From the NCBI RefSeq assembly GCF_014635725.1, contig NZ_BMDJ01000003.1:248001-312000 (forward strand): DNA of 64,000 nt. Direction: 5' to 3'. Made by a program: the position numbers and the translations under genes. The stretch's first letter is position 1; the number at the start of each line of letters is the position of its first letter. The DNA is from Pedobacter mendelii (lineage in GTDB: Bacteria; Bacteroidota; Bacteroidia; Sphingobacteriales; Sphingobacteriaceae). This document shows positions 35,342 to 44,880 of this stretch, piece by piece. The notes beneath the pieces were generated by a model. That model did no database searches, was not told the DNA's origin, and worked only from the letters and a program-made list of their open reading frames with translations.

Positions 35342-36469
35342 TTATTTCCAGTTTACTTTTTTCTTTCCAAACAATGATAAAAACCCATTTAATGTCAAAA
35401 AGAAGAACAAAAGTATATCTAATATTGGGAACCACCAACGTAAATCTCTATAATTTAATCGGTTTAACAATTTTGGATATACCATGCACCTAATTAAAAT
35501 ACTCAAAAATAAAATTCCTCCCGCTACATATTTGGCTTCCATACTGAAAAACATACAAGATGCAAAAATCACATAGAATAAGAATTGAAATATGATTTGC
35601 AAGCTCAAAATAAACTTGTGCCTGAATTTATAAAATTTTCCAGCACCAAAATGACGTTTTTTTTGCCGAAGATAACCAGCCCAAGTTAGATTGGGTTCAC
35701 TCCAAACGTGGCTATTTTTGTTTATTCTGATTTCTGTATTATTGGCTGTTGCATGCGCATTTACAAACAAATCATCATCGCCCGAAGGAATGTGCATGTG
35801 CGCCGCAAAACCTTTATTTTTAAAGAAAAGTGCCTTTTTGTAGGCCATGTTTCTTCCTACGCCCATATAAGGCATACTTTTTAATGCAAAAGAAAGATAA
35901 TTAACAGCCGTAAAAAATGTTTCAAAACGAATAAGCGCATTTAATAAGCTGCCCTTTTTTAAATATGGAGAATAACCCAAAACGATTTCAATATTGTCAT
36001 CTGATGGTTGCTGCATGTATTTTAACCAGTTTTCACTTTCCGGCGAACAATCAGCATCAGTAAAAACCAACCAATCGTATTTTGCAGCTTTAATACCCAT
36101 TGTTACTGCAAATTTTTTGCCCGCAATAAATTTATCATTGTCTAAAACCTTTACAATTTTAAGGTTTAAATGCTTTTTTTCCAGTTCTTCAAGAAATTCT
36201 TCTGTACCATCCCACGATCTATCATTTACCACTATAACTTCAAATTCAGGATAATGTTGATTCAATATAGAAGGTAAATATTTTTCGAGGTTATTTATCT
36301 CGTTTCTTGCACAGATGATCACACTCACCGGAGATTTGATAGAATCAGGAGTATCTTCTACAGCAACTTTAGCAAGCTTTAGATGTACAAACAGCACGTA
36401 ATATAACTGAACAAACAGACAAAAAGCAAGTGCAGAAAGCAAACAAATTTCGGGTAAGGTTAATATCAC
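35342..36469 (-). CDS. membrane glycosyltransferase family 2
   Basis: The GT-A domain shows 'SVIICARNEINNLEKYLP', 'VVNDRSWDGT', 'FTDADC' (D-x-D) and a late 'HFGAGK' in place of the usual Q-x-x-R-W. One membrane helix precedes it and two or three follow. It should transfer a sugar to a lipid carrier or polysaccharide at the inner membrane; substrates are unknown. I use the GTG at 36469 because a TATTTTTG promoter element at 36543-36550 lies inside the longer frame that opens at 36559. The product is then 375 residues. Confidence 0.8.
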   Translation of the reverse strand: MILTLPEICLLSALAFCLFVQLYYVLFVHLKLAKVAVEDTPDSIKSPVSVIICARNEINNLEKYLPSILNQHYPEFEVIVVNDRSWDGTEEFLEELEKKHLNLKIVKVLDNDKFIAGKKFAVTMGIKAAKYDWLVFTDADCSPESENWLKYMQQPSDDNIEIVLGYSPYLKKGSLLNALIRFETFFTAVNYLSFALKSMPYMGVGRNMAYKKALFFKNKGFAAHMHIPSGDDDLFVNAHATANNTEIRINKNSHVWSEPNLTWAGYLRQKKRHFGAGKFYKFRHKFILSLQIIFQFLFYVIFASCMFFSMEAKYVAGGILFLSILIRCMVYPKLLNRLNYRDLRWWFPILDILLFFFLTLNGFLSLFGKKKVNWK

Positions 36470-36542
36470 AACGTTAAAATAAGCAGGCGCAAATTTCTCA
36501 TTTTTAATCTGTAATACACTTTTATGTTGATAAAAAATTAAA

Positions 36543-36550
36543 CAAAAATA
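36543..36550 (-). promoter_or_regulatory. Bacteroidota -7 element TATTTTTG (minus strand)
   Basis: Exact TAnnTTTG on the minus strand; transcription would start near 36537, about 68 bases before the GTG of the glycosyltransferase. Confidence 0.55.
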
Positions 36551-36698
36551 AACCCTCAAATTTTGCTATTTTTGGCTGATTTTTTGACAAGAAAAACACC
36601 TTATGAACCGTCACCATCAAAATAACAATTATTATCTTATTAAAAGGGTTTGATAGTGGTAAGCTCCATGTAAAGGTGGAGAAAAATATATAAAATAC

Positions 36699-37829
36699 AT
36701 GAAATTTACTTTACAGGCTAAAGATACACTATCTAAAGCCAGAGCCGGAACAGTTACAACTGCCCATGGCGAAATACAAACACCTATTTTTATGCCTGTA
36801 GGTACTGCCGGGACAGTTAAGGCAGTTCATCAGCGGGAGCTTGAGCAAGATATTGATGCACAAATTATTTTAGGCAACACCTACCATCTTTATTTAAGAC
36901 CAGGGCTTGATACATTAGAAAAAGCAGGCGGGCTACACAAATTTATTGGCTGGGATAGACCAATCTTAACTGATAGCGGTGGTTATCAGGTATATTCATT
37001 GAGTAAAGTTCGCAAAATTAAGGAAGAAGGCGTAACTTTCAATTCGCATATAGATGGTTCCAAACACCTTTTTACCCCAGAGTACGCAATGGACATCCAA
37101 CGTACCATCGGAGCCGATATCATTATGGCTTTTGATGAATGTACTCCATACCCTTGCGATTATAAATACGCGGCCGAATCCATTAAAATGACACATCGTT
37201 GGTTAAAACGTTGTTGTACTCGTTTTGATACTACTCAGCCAAAATATGGCTTCGACCAAACGCTTTTTCCAATTGTTCAAGGTTCTGTTTATAAAGATTT
37301 AAGGGTTAAATCGGCCGAATTTATTGCGAGTATGGACCGTGAAGGTAATGCGATTGGTGGTTTATCAGTCGGTGAGCCTGCTGAAGAAATGTATGCAATG
37401 ACTGAAGTAGTTTGCGATATATTACCCTACGAAAAACCGCGTTATTTAATGGGCGTTGGTACACCCATAAATTTATTAGAAAACATTGCATTAGGTGTTG
37501 ATATGTTTGATTGTGTAATGCCAACCAGAAACGCCCGTAATGGCATGTTATTTACAAAAAATGGAATTATAAACATCAGAAATAAGAAATGGGAAAACGA
37601 TTTTTCGCCGATTGAGCCTGATAGTGAACTGCATGTTGATTTGGTAACAAGCAAAGCCTATCTTAGACATTTGGTACATAGCAAAGAAATGCTTGGCGCA
37701 CAAATTGCTACTTTACATAACCTGCATTTTTACCTTTGGCTGGTTAAACAAGCTAGAGAAAAAATTATTAGCGGCGAATTTTACGAATGGAAAAACCAAA
37801 TGGTTAAAGTACTGGGCAACAAGCTATAA
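36699..37829 (+). CDS. tgt: tRNA-guanine transglycosylase
   Basis: The protein has 376 residues. The base-exchange site is present: 'LTDSGGYQVYSL' with the proton-acceptor Asp near 90, 'GGLSVGEP' near 220 and the nucleophile Asp in 'FDCVMPTRNARNG' near 270. It inserts preQ1 in place of G34 in tRNAs with GUN anticodons on the way to queuosine. The three Cys (C-x-C-x2-C) that bind structural zinc in the E. coli enzyme are absent; the matching stretch reads 'EPDSELHVDLV', though the later His in 'TLHNLHFY' remains. It is followed one base later by an LptF/G permease gene. Confidence 0.92.
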   Translation: MKFTLQAKDTLSKARAGTVTTAHGEIQTPIFMPVGTAGTVKAVHQRELEQDIDAQIILGNTYHLYLRPGLDTLEKAGGLHKFIGWDRPILTDSGGYQVYSLSKVRKIKEEGVTFNSHIDGSKHLFTPEYAMDIQRTIGADIIMAFDECTPYPCDYKYAAESIKMTHRWLKRCCTRFDTTQPKYGFDQTLFPIVQGSVYKDLRVKSAEFIASMDREGNAIGGLSVGEPAEEMYAMTEVVCDILPYEKPRYLMGVGTPINLLENIALGVDMFDCVMPTRNARNGMLFTKNGIINIRNKKWENDFSPIEPDSELHVDLVTSKAYLRHLVHSKEMLGAQIATLHNLHFYLWLVKQAREKIISGEFYEWKNQMVKVLGNKL

Positions 37830-37830
37830 A

Positions 37831-38934
37831 ATGAGTTTTATAACAAGCAGAATAAAAATTATCGACCGATATATTATTGGTAAATACCTGGGTACATTTA
37901 TTTATACCCTGGCCATTTTTGTAATTATAATTATTGTGTTCGATTTATCAGAAAAGCTTGATGATTTTTTAAAAAGCGGTTTGGGATTTTGGGGTGTCTT
38001 GTCTAAATACTACGCAGGCTCTATCCCATTTTACATCAACATGCTTTCTCCTTTGATTAACTTTATTGCTGTAATATTTTTTACTGCAAAAATGGCTGAT
38101 CAAACTGAAATTGTACCAATTTTAAGTGGTGGTGTGAGCTTTAATCGTTTTCTATGGCCCTATTTTGTTTCTGCAACCGTGATATTTTCGGCTAATTTGG
38201 TTTCTAATTTGTATATTCTGCCATATACAAATACGCTAAAAAACAGCTTCGAAAATAATTATGTTAAGCGAAATGACCCTTCTACAAAATCAAACATCCA
38301 CATGAAACTGGATGATAAAACCTATATTTATATTCAAAGTTTTGACAACAAAACCAACTATGGCTACCGCTTTTCTTTAGATAATTTTAACGGTGATGTT
38401 TTAATCAAAAAAATTATTGCTGACAACATAAAATGGGATTCTACAAAGCGGAAGTGGCAATTAAGCAATTATTCTATAAGAAAAATTGACGGCTTAAAAG
38501 AAACAATGATTTACGGAAATGGGAAATTAAAAGATACCATTTTGGATATGCGTCCTGATGACTTTTCTGCCTATGATAATGTTGTTCAGAATCTATCCAC
38601 TACAGAATTAGACGAAAAGATTAGAAAAGAAAAAACTCGCGGAACAGGAATTATGAATGATCTTCAATTTGAAAGGTACAAGCGTTATTTTCACCCCCTA
38701 TCTGCATTTGTTTTAACCTTAATTGGCGTTGCGCTTTCTTCACGTAAGGTACGTGGTGGTGTTGGTGTATCATTAGGTATCGGTATATTCATCAGTTTCG
38801 CTTATATCGTATTTAATCAATTCACACAAATGTTCTCTACGAAAGGTGGTTTGCCGCCATTTATAGCGGTTTTATCGCCCTCAATTGTCTTTGGCCTTTT
38901 AGGATTTTATTTACTTAAACGTGCCCCAAAATAA
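37831..38934 (+). CDS. LptF/LptG family permease
   Basis: The protein has 367 residues from ATG 37831, right after the tgt stop; the longer frame from 37693 lies inside tgt. Three membrane helices at each end (about 15-35, 60-85, 100-120, and three at 285-360) flank a periplasmic beta-jellyroll. 'YIIGKYLGTF' and 'HPLSAFVLTLIGVALSSRK' are typical of the family. It moves lipopolysaccharide from the inner membrane to the Lpt bridge. Which of LptF or LptG it represents is unclear. The tgt-lptG-EamA order suggests one transcript. Confidence 0.88.
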   Translation: MSFITSRIKIIDRYIIGKYLGTFIYTLAIFVIIIIVFDLSEKLDDFLKSGLGFWGVLSKYYAGSIPFYINMLSPLINFIAVIFFTAKMADQTEIVPILSGGVSFNRFLWPYFVSATVIFSANLVSNLYILPYTNTLKNSFENNYVKRNDPSTKSNIHMKLDDKTYIYIQSFDNKTNYGYRFSLDNFNGDVLIKKIIADNIKWDSTKRKWQLSNYSIRKIDGLKETMIYGNGKLKDTILDMRPDDFSAYDNVVQNLSTTELDEKIRKEKTRGTGIMNDLQFERYKRYFHPLSAFVLTLIGVALSSRKVRGGVGVSLGIGIFISFAYIVFNQFTQMFSTKGGLPPFIAVLSPSIVFGLLGFYLLKRAPK

Positions 38935-38936
38935 TA

Positions 38937-39815
38937 ATGGACGCTACTAAAAAAAACCTTCTAATTCTTCATCTTACGGTTTTTGTATGGGGCTTTACGG
39001 GAGTACTTGGAAAGGTAATTTCTATTGATGCAGTTCCTATGGTTTGGTACCGCGTTTTAATTGCCAGCGTAACCCTTTTTACCTGGTTTACGGTTACAAA
39101 AAAGAATATAAAAATTACCAAAAAGCAGTTTATTCAATTCTTTTTAACCGGTGGAATTGTAGCCATTCACTGGATATTTTTCTTTCATGCCATTAAGGTT
39201 TCTACGGTTTCAGTCACTTTGGTTTGCCTCTCATCCTTCACATTATTTACCGCAATACTAGAGCCATTAATAAAAAAGCAACCTGTTTTTATAGGTGATA
39301 TATTAGTTGGTTTATTAATTATTGTAGGAATTTATATGATTTTCAAGTTCGAAAGTCAGTATACTTTAGGCATTATTTTTGGTCTAATGGCAGCATTCGC
39401 AGCAAGTCTTTTTTCAATAATTAATTCGACCTTTGTTCAAAAAAGCGAACCATCAATTATTGGATTTTACGAACTTGTTGGTGGCTTATTTTGGATAACA
39501 TTATATCGTTTGTATGATGGTTCTTTCTTAAATATGCCATTTAACCTGATTACAAAAGATTGGCTTTACATCGCAATTTTAGGAACTTTTTGCACCTCGG
39601 TTGCCTATGTTGCAGGCGTATCAGTAATGAGAACTTTATCTGCATTTCGAACAGCCTTAGTAACAAATCTAGAACCTGTTTATGGCATTATTTTAGCTTT
39701 TATCTTCTTTAAAGATAAAGAGCAAATGACTGGTGGATTTTACATTGGAGCTTCCATAATTCTTGCTTCTATTTTCCTTTATCCAATTTACAAAAAAAAG
39801 AAAAATCAGCTGTAA
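38937..39815 (+). CDS. EamA family (DMT) transporter
   Basis: The protein has 292 residues with ten membrane helices in two EamA repeats ('VWGFTGVLGK' opens the first, 'AAFAASLFSIINS' the second). A conserved 'NLEPVYGIILAFIFF' sits in helix 9. It exports or imports small metabolites; the substrate is not readable. It begins 2 bases after the permease stop, so it is in the same operon as tgt and the LptF/G gene. Confidence 0.88.
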   Translation: MDATKKNLLILHLTVFVWGFTGVLGKVISIDAVPMVWYRVLIASVTLFTWFTVTKKNIKITKKQFIQFFLTGGIVAIHWIFFFHAIKVSTVSVTLVCLSSFTLFTAILEPLIKKQPVFIGDILVGLLIIVGIYMIFKFESQYTLGIIFGLMAAFAASLFSIINSTFVQKSEPSIIGFYELVGGLFWITLYRLYDGSFLNMPFNLITKDWLYIAILGTFCTSVAYVAGVSVMRTLSAFRTALVTNLEPVYGIILAFIFFKDKEQMTGGFYIGASIILASIFLYPIYKKKKNQL

Positions 39816-41058
39816 TTTATCAGTGCATATTTCAAAAATTAAACCCATAAATTATACCATTTTAATTAAATAAGTTAAGTAAAAGTATTATCTATTTTTG
39901 CTGAATTACAACCATTCTAATGCACTCTAAGAGGTGCTAAATCAGAACTTAAAATAGTAAAACCGCAAGTTATATAGCAAGTAAATCTCTAGAAATACAA
40001 GCTCACATCAATTAGTATTAAAAAAAATATCGCCAAGTTGCTTAATAAAATGTGGTTTAAAATGAAGTTTATTTAAACAAATTCAGAGTAAAAACAGAGT
40101 AATTATCATGTTAAATAATGAATTAAATTTCCACTGCTCTTAGTATATTATATTTACAAATTAAATTACAAAAAATAATAAAACACTCATCTACAACAAC
40201 TTACCATACAAAAAAGCAAAAACCCATAAAGCTTTGGTAAATGGTCAAGGAAAGCAAATATTGCAGAGAAATCAGGTTATAGATGCAAAAACGCACTTTG
40301 TAAAAGGCCAAATTTTAAGTTTTTATGCACATATCGAGTCCAATGTGGCTATTAATCCTCCTTAAAATCAAAGCTAATTTAAGAATGTAACCTTTAATTT
40401 CAGTAAATATTGATTGAAAATCTTCTAACCGAATACTACATTTTTGATGAAAAAATGTTTAAAAATTGTTTTTATATCTGCTAATGTACTGAAACAAAAC
40501 AACTACAAATTAACGACATTTAGTCAGTTATTCAAATTACAATGATAAGCTTCTAAGTTTAGAAAGGTCAAATACAAAAGTCAAAATAACTTAAAAACTC
40601 TAATTAAAACCTAGCATATCGCTATCGAAAAACATAAAGATATTCAATCAATATCGCGTATCAAAATACATTACTCCATAGGAAGAATATAAGGCAAAAC
40701 TAGTGTTCAAAAAGCAAAAAAATCAAAGATTTTATTGATCAATTTTAGTTATAGATCAAAGAAATAATTCTCGAAATTCATAACTAAAATTAAAAAACGA
40801 GGTAAAAAATTTTGAAGAAAATCGATTAATAAATGTAAATTAAGAGCTTTATTTAAGGGGTTATCAAAATTACTTATTAAAGCTAAAAAAGGCAGTTTAA
40901 AACATTAAAAAACATGATAAATCTGAAGAAATGTAGATTTAAAAATATATATATAAAATTAAAAATCAGATGATTAACAATATTTAAATAAATTAAATAT
41001 TCATAAATTATAAATTTTAAAACACAACGAAAACTAAATATTTTAGCAAACATTTTAG
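39816..41058. other. 1.2-kb very AT-rich stretch, essentially non-coding
   Basis: No start-to-stop frame of any size is supported. One open frame without ATG, 40165-40365, ends in a coherent stretch 'QVIDAKTHFVKGQILSFYAHI' (shown in part) that faintly recalls the glycine/hydrophobic repeats of secreted Bacteroidota proteins. It may be a gene remnant. The remainder is poly-A and poly-T rich with many direct short repeats. Confidence 0.55.
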
Positions 41059-43863
41059 ATGAATATAAATAATATAAACAAAAAACTATTTATCAGATAC
41101 TTACCTATACTTACATTAAGTTTTATTTCACCATCGGTTTTTGGGCAAATTTTCAGTACTGAACAAAACCCACTTAGTGTAAAATGGAACTACATTCAGT
41201 CAGGCGGCTTTAAAATCATCTACCCAAAAGAACTGGAAAAAGACGCTCAAAGAATGGCTAATACCTTACCTTTCATTTACCCTAAAATAGGACTAAGTTT
41301 AAGGCAACAAAACACCTCCATCCCACTCCTCTTACAGAACCGCGGAACCATAGCAAATGGCTTTGTTCAGCTGGCTCCAAAGAAGTCGGAATTCTATGCA
41401 ACACCACCTCAGTATTTTGATAGTCAGGATTGGATGAATAACCTTGCTGTTCATGAACTTCGACACATTGCACAGTTTGACAAATTGACAGGAACCCAAG
41501 CAAAGCCTTTCCCTGAACTGGTTTACTTCGCTTACTTTGGCGCAGGTATACCAACTTGGTTTTTTGAGGGAGACGCAGTAGTGAACGAGACCGCTTTGAC
41601 CGAGTCGGGTCGTGGCCGGCAACCAAAATGGATAATGCCTTTTAGGGCTTCGATTTTAGAGGGCAAAAAATTTTCGTACAGTAAAGCCTATTTTGGATCG
41701 AACAAAGACGTAACGCCTGGCTACTACCAAACAGGCTATTTGATGGTAGCCGACATGAGAGAAAAATATGGTCAGTTCATTTCCGACAGTTTACTTGGCG
41801 ACATCAGAAAAAGACCATTTAGGCTTTATCCATTTTCGCAAAGCCTTAAAAAATTCACCGGTAAAAACACCAAAAAATATTTCCTTTCAACCCAAGAAAA
41901 ATTAGTAGAAAAATGGAAAGCACAAGATGAAAAAATCTTTTCAGAAGACTATGAAAGTGTGAACAAAAGAACATTGCTCGCAACCAATTATTTTCTACCT
42001 GCTCGACTGAATAAAAATCAAGTTTTAGCACTTAAAGAAAGTAAGCAGGATCCGAGACATTTCGTCATCTTAAATATCGATAAATCAGAGCAAAAATTAT
42101 TTGGAATCGGTTACCAGGAACAACCTTGGTTTAGCTACAAAAATGAAGTATTAGTTTGGGATGAAATTCGCTATGACCCCCGATACAAACAGCGAAGTTA
42201 CAGTGTAATCTGTTCCTTTAATTTAAAGACAAAAAAATTCAAAAAATTGAGTAGTCAAAGTAGACTTTTCTCTCCAGCCTTATCCGAAGATGGGAAGAAA
42301 ATTATTGCAGTGAGAGTAGAACTCAACAACCAATTTAATATTATTGAAATTGATGCCTCGTCAGGAAAAATTTTAAAAACTTATGCTAACCCAGAAAATG
42401 AAATTTTGCAAACGCCAAGTTTTGACAAAACCGGAAAGCGCATCGCTTACATTGGTGTTAGCGAGAAAGGAAAAAGCTTATGGTTGCTGGATGGAGACAA
42501 AAAAATGCAACTCATTTCAAACAGCAGACAACAATTGAGCAGGCCGATTTTTATTGACAATAAAATTGTTTTTAATGCGCATTTCAACGGCATCGATAAT
42601 ATTTATGATATTGACATTACTTCAAAAAAAATCAGCGCACTCAGCAGCTCAAAATATGGCGCATCCAATCCTACAGAAACTGAAGATGGGAAAATCACTT
42701 TTAACGAGTATAAAATCAATGGTTATGAAATTGCTGAAAAAGAGGTTTCAGAAAAACCTATTGGAAAACTTAGTTTTGTAGACTTCTCTTCCGCAGCAGA
42801 AAAGCAGGAAAACGCTGGCAATGTTTTCGAAAATATTCCAGACAGCACCTACCAGTCGCAGCGTTTTCGACAAGGCTTAAATCTTTTCAGTTTCCATAGC
42901 ATCATCCCGGTTATAGATAATGAATATATTTTTGGTTTAGAACTTCAATCAAACAATTTATTGAACACGATGGACTTCTATACTGGTGCAAAATACCACC
43001 GAGATTTAAAGCGTTTTGAATACACTGCAGACATTAGCTATAAAGCGCTTTACCCTGTTTTTAGCATTCAGTACAGGAATAGACCAAAACGAACGTTCTA
43101 CAGAGCTAAAAATGCGATTCAGCAGGGCGATTGGCGAGAGAACTACATCAAGCTTAATGCATCGGTTCCGTTATCGTTTAATGCAAGGAATCAGAATTAT
43201 TCCTTTGCCCTAAACGCGGCAACAAGTTTTACCCAAAGGTATTTACTTGAAAACATGCCTGGCAATTTTATTCGCGAGCTTAAATTTCCGATGGAATATA
43301 ATTTTACGTTTAACCATAGCGTCCGCACCACCGAAAGAGATATTGCTCCACAATGGGCGCAAGTGTTAAGAGCAACCTATAATCATCAACCTTTTGATAA
43401 AAATTTGGGTGGCGAAATTATGGCACTAGAAAGTTTCTTTTACTTCCCTGGTTTAGCTAAAAATCATTCTTTCCTGGCAAGTTTTAATTATCAGAAAGCA
43501 AGCGGCGTAAATCAATACGCTACAGAAATTTCGACTGTTTATGGTTACAACAACATCTTAGCGAAAAGTAAATTGCAAAACACTTTGCTTTTTAATTATC
43601 GTTTTCCATTTGCGTTTCCTGATTGGGAATTGGGTTCGCTAGCGTATATTAGAAATTTTAGGGCTGGTTTGTTTAGCCATTATGAAAACATTGGAATAAA
43701 CACAGATTTGAGTCAGCCAAAAACTTATGGCGTAGAATTGAATAGTAGTTTAAACATTTTGCGCTATCAACCTGTTGTTGATGTTGGAGCCAGATTGGTT
43801 TTCGTTAACAAAATTTACAATCAAAACCCGATATTAGAGTTTTCATTTAATTATAGCTTTTAA
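41059..43863 (+). CDS. secreted gluzincin-propeller-barrel protein (peptidase MA-like)
   Basis: The protein has 934 residues with a signal peptide ending near Gly-Gln 30. Residues 35-290 form a zinc peptidase-like domain with H-E-L-R-H near 133 ('AVHELRHIAQF') and the downstream Glu in 'PTWFFEGDAV' near 172, the gluzincin pattern. Residues 310-600 hold WD40/TolB-like blades ('FSPALSEDGKKIIAV', 'TPSFDKTGKRIAYIG'). The last 300 residues have alternating strands ending in Phe ('EFSFNYSF'), typical of an outer-membrane barrel. A protease or chaperone at the outer membrane is plausible. A LapA-like gene follows 3 bases later. Confidence 0.8.
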   Translation: MNINNINKKLFIRYLPILTLSFISPSVFGQIFSTEQNPLSVKWNYIQSGGFKIIYPKELEKDAQRMANTLPFIYPKIGLSLRQQNTSIPLLLQNRGTIANGFVQLAPKKSEFYATPPQYFDSQDWMNNLAVHELRHIAQFDKLTGTQAKPFPELVYFAYFGAGIPTWFFEGDAVVNETALTESGRGRQPKWIMPFRASILEGKKFSYSKAYFGSNKDVTPGYYQTGYLMVADMREKYGQFISDSLLGDIRKRPFRLYPFSQSLKKFTGKNTKKYFLSTQEKLVEKWKAQDEKIFSEDYESVNKRTLLATNYFLPARLNKNQVLALKESKQDPRHFVILNIDKSEQKLFGIGYQEQPWFSYKNEVLVWDEIRYDPRYKQRSYSVICSFNLKTKKFKKLSSQSRLFSPALSEDGKKIIAVRVELNNQFNIIEIDASSGKILKTYANPENEILQTPSFDKTGKRIAYIGVSEKGKSLWLLDGDKKMQLISNSRQQLSRPIFIDNKIVFNAHFNGIDNIYDIDITSKKISALSSSKYGASNPTETEDGKITFNEYKINGYEIAEKEVSEKPIGKLSFVDFSSAAEKQENAGNVFENIPDSTYQSQRFRQGLNLFSFHSIIPVIDNEYIFGLELQSNNLLNTMDFYTGAKYHRDLKRFEYTADISYKALYPVFSIQYRNRPKRTFYRAKNAIQQGDWRENYIKLNASVPLSFNARNQNYSFALNAATSFTQRYLLENMPGNFIRELKFPMEYNFTFNHSVRTTERDIAPQWAQVLRATYNHQPFDKNLGGEIMALESFFYFPGLAKNHSFLASFNYQKASGVNQYATEISTVYGYNNILAKSKLQNTLLFNYRFPFAFPDWELGSLAYIRNFRAGLFSHYENIGINTDLSQPKTYGVELNSSLNILRYQPVVDVGARLVFVNKIYNQNPILEFSFNYSF

Positions 43864-43866
43864 CCC

Positions 43867-44145
43867 ATGAGCGGAAAAACCATCTTCATCATCATCCTAA
43901 CAGCAATATTGACCATATTTTTAATGGTTAATACCGAACCTGTCGATTTTAACTTCTTAGTTACAACTGTTGCGGTATCAAAACTTTTGGTAATTGGTAT
44001 TTGCATAATTGTTGGTTTTATCATCGGTTTCATTGCCGGCCGACCAAGAAAAACAGTTAGCAGTTACGATGATGAGATTCAAAAAAACAATCCTACCGGA
44101 AATAAAACGGATTTGAGCGACGAAGACAGGGAATACATTAGCTAG
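43867..44145 (+). CDS. LapA-domain-like small membrane protein
   Basis: The protein has 92 residues with two membrane helices (about 5-22 and 38-58) separated by 'NTEPVDFNFL', the pattern of LapA/DUF1049 proteins, then a short polar tail. LapA helps assemble lipopolysaccharide in E. coli. It begins 3 bases after the large barrel protein, so they are probably co-transcribed. Confidence 0.75.
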   Translation: MSGKTIFIIILTAILTIFLMVNTEPVDFNFLVTTVAVSKLLVIGICIIVGFIIGFIAGRPRKTVSSYDDEIQKNNPTGNKTDLSDEDREYIS

Positions 44146-44296
44146 ACAAGGATTTACCAGGATTTTAATGATTAAACGATTTTAGGATTTTAACATCTAA
44201 TTAAAATTATCATTTAAAAACATTGTATTTCTAGATTTTATAGCTTAGTTTGGTTGAAAGAAAGTCCCTATTTCTAAAAAAATAAATTTATTTATT

Positions 44297-44692
44297 ATGA
44301 TGAAATATGGCGAAATCACAGGTCGAATTATTGGCTGTGCAATGAAAGTTCATTCTTTTTTAGGCTCTGGATTTCAGGAAAAGATTTACCAAAAAGCATT
44401 AGGTATTGAAATGTCAATTGAAAATTTATCTTACAAAGAAGAGATGACAATGACTATTTTTTATCGGGATACGAAAATTGGATGCAGAAGAGTTGATTTT
44501 TTCGTTGAAAACAATATCATGGCTGAACTAAAAGCTGTGAGTGCATTAAACGACGCACACCTTGCTCAAGCAATCAATTATCTTGAGGCATATAATCTTC
44601 CTATTGGACTACTTATAAATTTTGGGAGTAGGAGTCTTACTTTTAAAAGAGTTTATAATACAAAGCATCCGGACAACAAAAACCAGGATTAA
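44297..44692 (+). CDS. GxxExxY family protein
   Basis: The protein has 131 residues. The family motif appears as 'GFQEKIY' near 24-30, and a PD-(D/E)XK-like pair follows: 'RVDFFVEN' and 'MAELKAV', with 'QAINYL' after it. The fold suggests a nuclease, though no activity is established for the family as far as I know. The gene stop lies inside a 33-base sequence that returns inverted at 44839-44871, and a looser copy lies upstream at 44150-44197, so the gene looks like the cargo of a repeat-bounded element. Confidence 0.88.
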   Translation: MMKYGEITGRIIGCAMKVHSFLGSGFQEKIYQKALGIEMSIENLSYKEEMTMTIFYRDTKIGCRRVDFFVENNIMAELKAVSALNDAHLAQAINYLEAYNLPIGLLINFGSRSLTFKRVYNTKHPDNKNQD

Positions 44693-44871
44693 TGGGATTA
44701 TTTGATTTTAGGATAAAGTGAGAAAAGTAAGCAGGTCTATCTTTCGCATTAAAGTAATTCCTTGATTTAAGATATTTATATTCTTATTAAATTCTAAAAA
44801 CATCAATTCCATAAATTATGCTTTCTATTTGCAATTAAATCCTAAAATCAAATAATCCTATCAATCCTGGT
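44682..44871. repeat. inverted repeat pair behind the GxxExxY gene (33-bp arms)
   Basis: The arms 44682-44714 and 44839-44871 are reverse complements at 31 of 33 positions, with a loop of about 124 bases. The left arm contains the stop codon of the GxxExxY gene. Related phrases (AGGATTTTA, CCAGGATT) lie at 44150-44197. Confidence 0.75.
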
Positions 44872-44880
44872 AAACGACAG

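Noticed and set aside
36600..36698. preQ1 riboswitch before tgt
   Set aside because: A CTCCA/TGGAG hairpin is present, but the preQ1 aptamer pattern is not.
37693..37830. N-terminal extension of the LptF/G permease
   Set aside because: This part lies inside the tgt coding sequence; ATG 37831 gives the family N-terminus.
41282..41626. Minus-strand frames inside the peptidase-barrel gene
   Set aside because: They are antisense to the H-E-x-x-H region and carry no motif.
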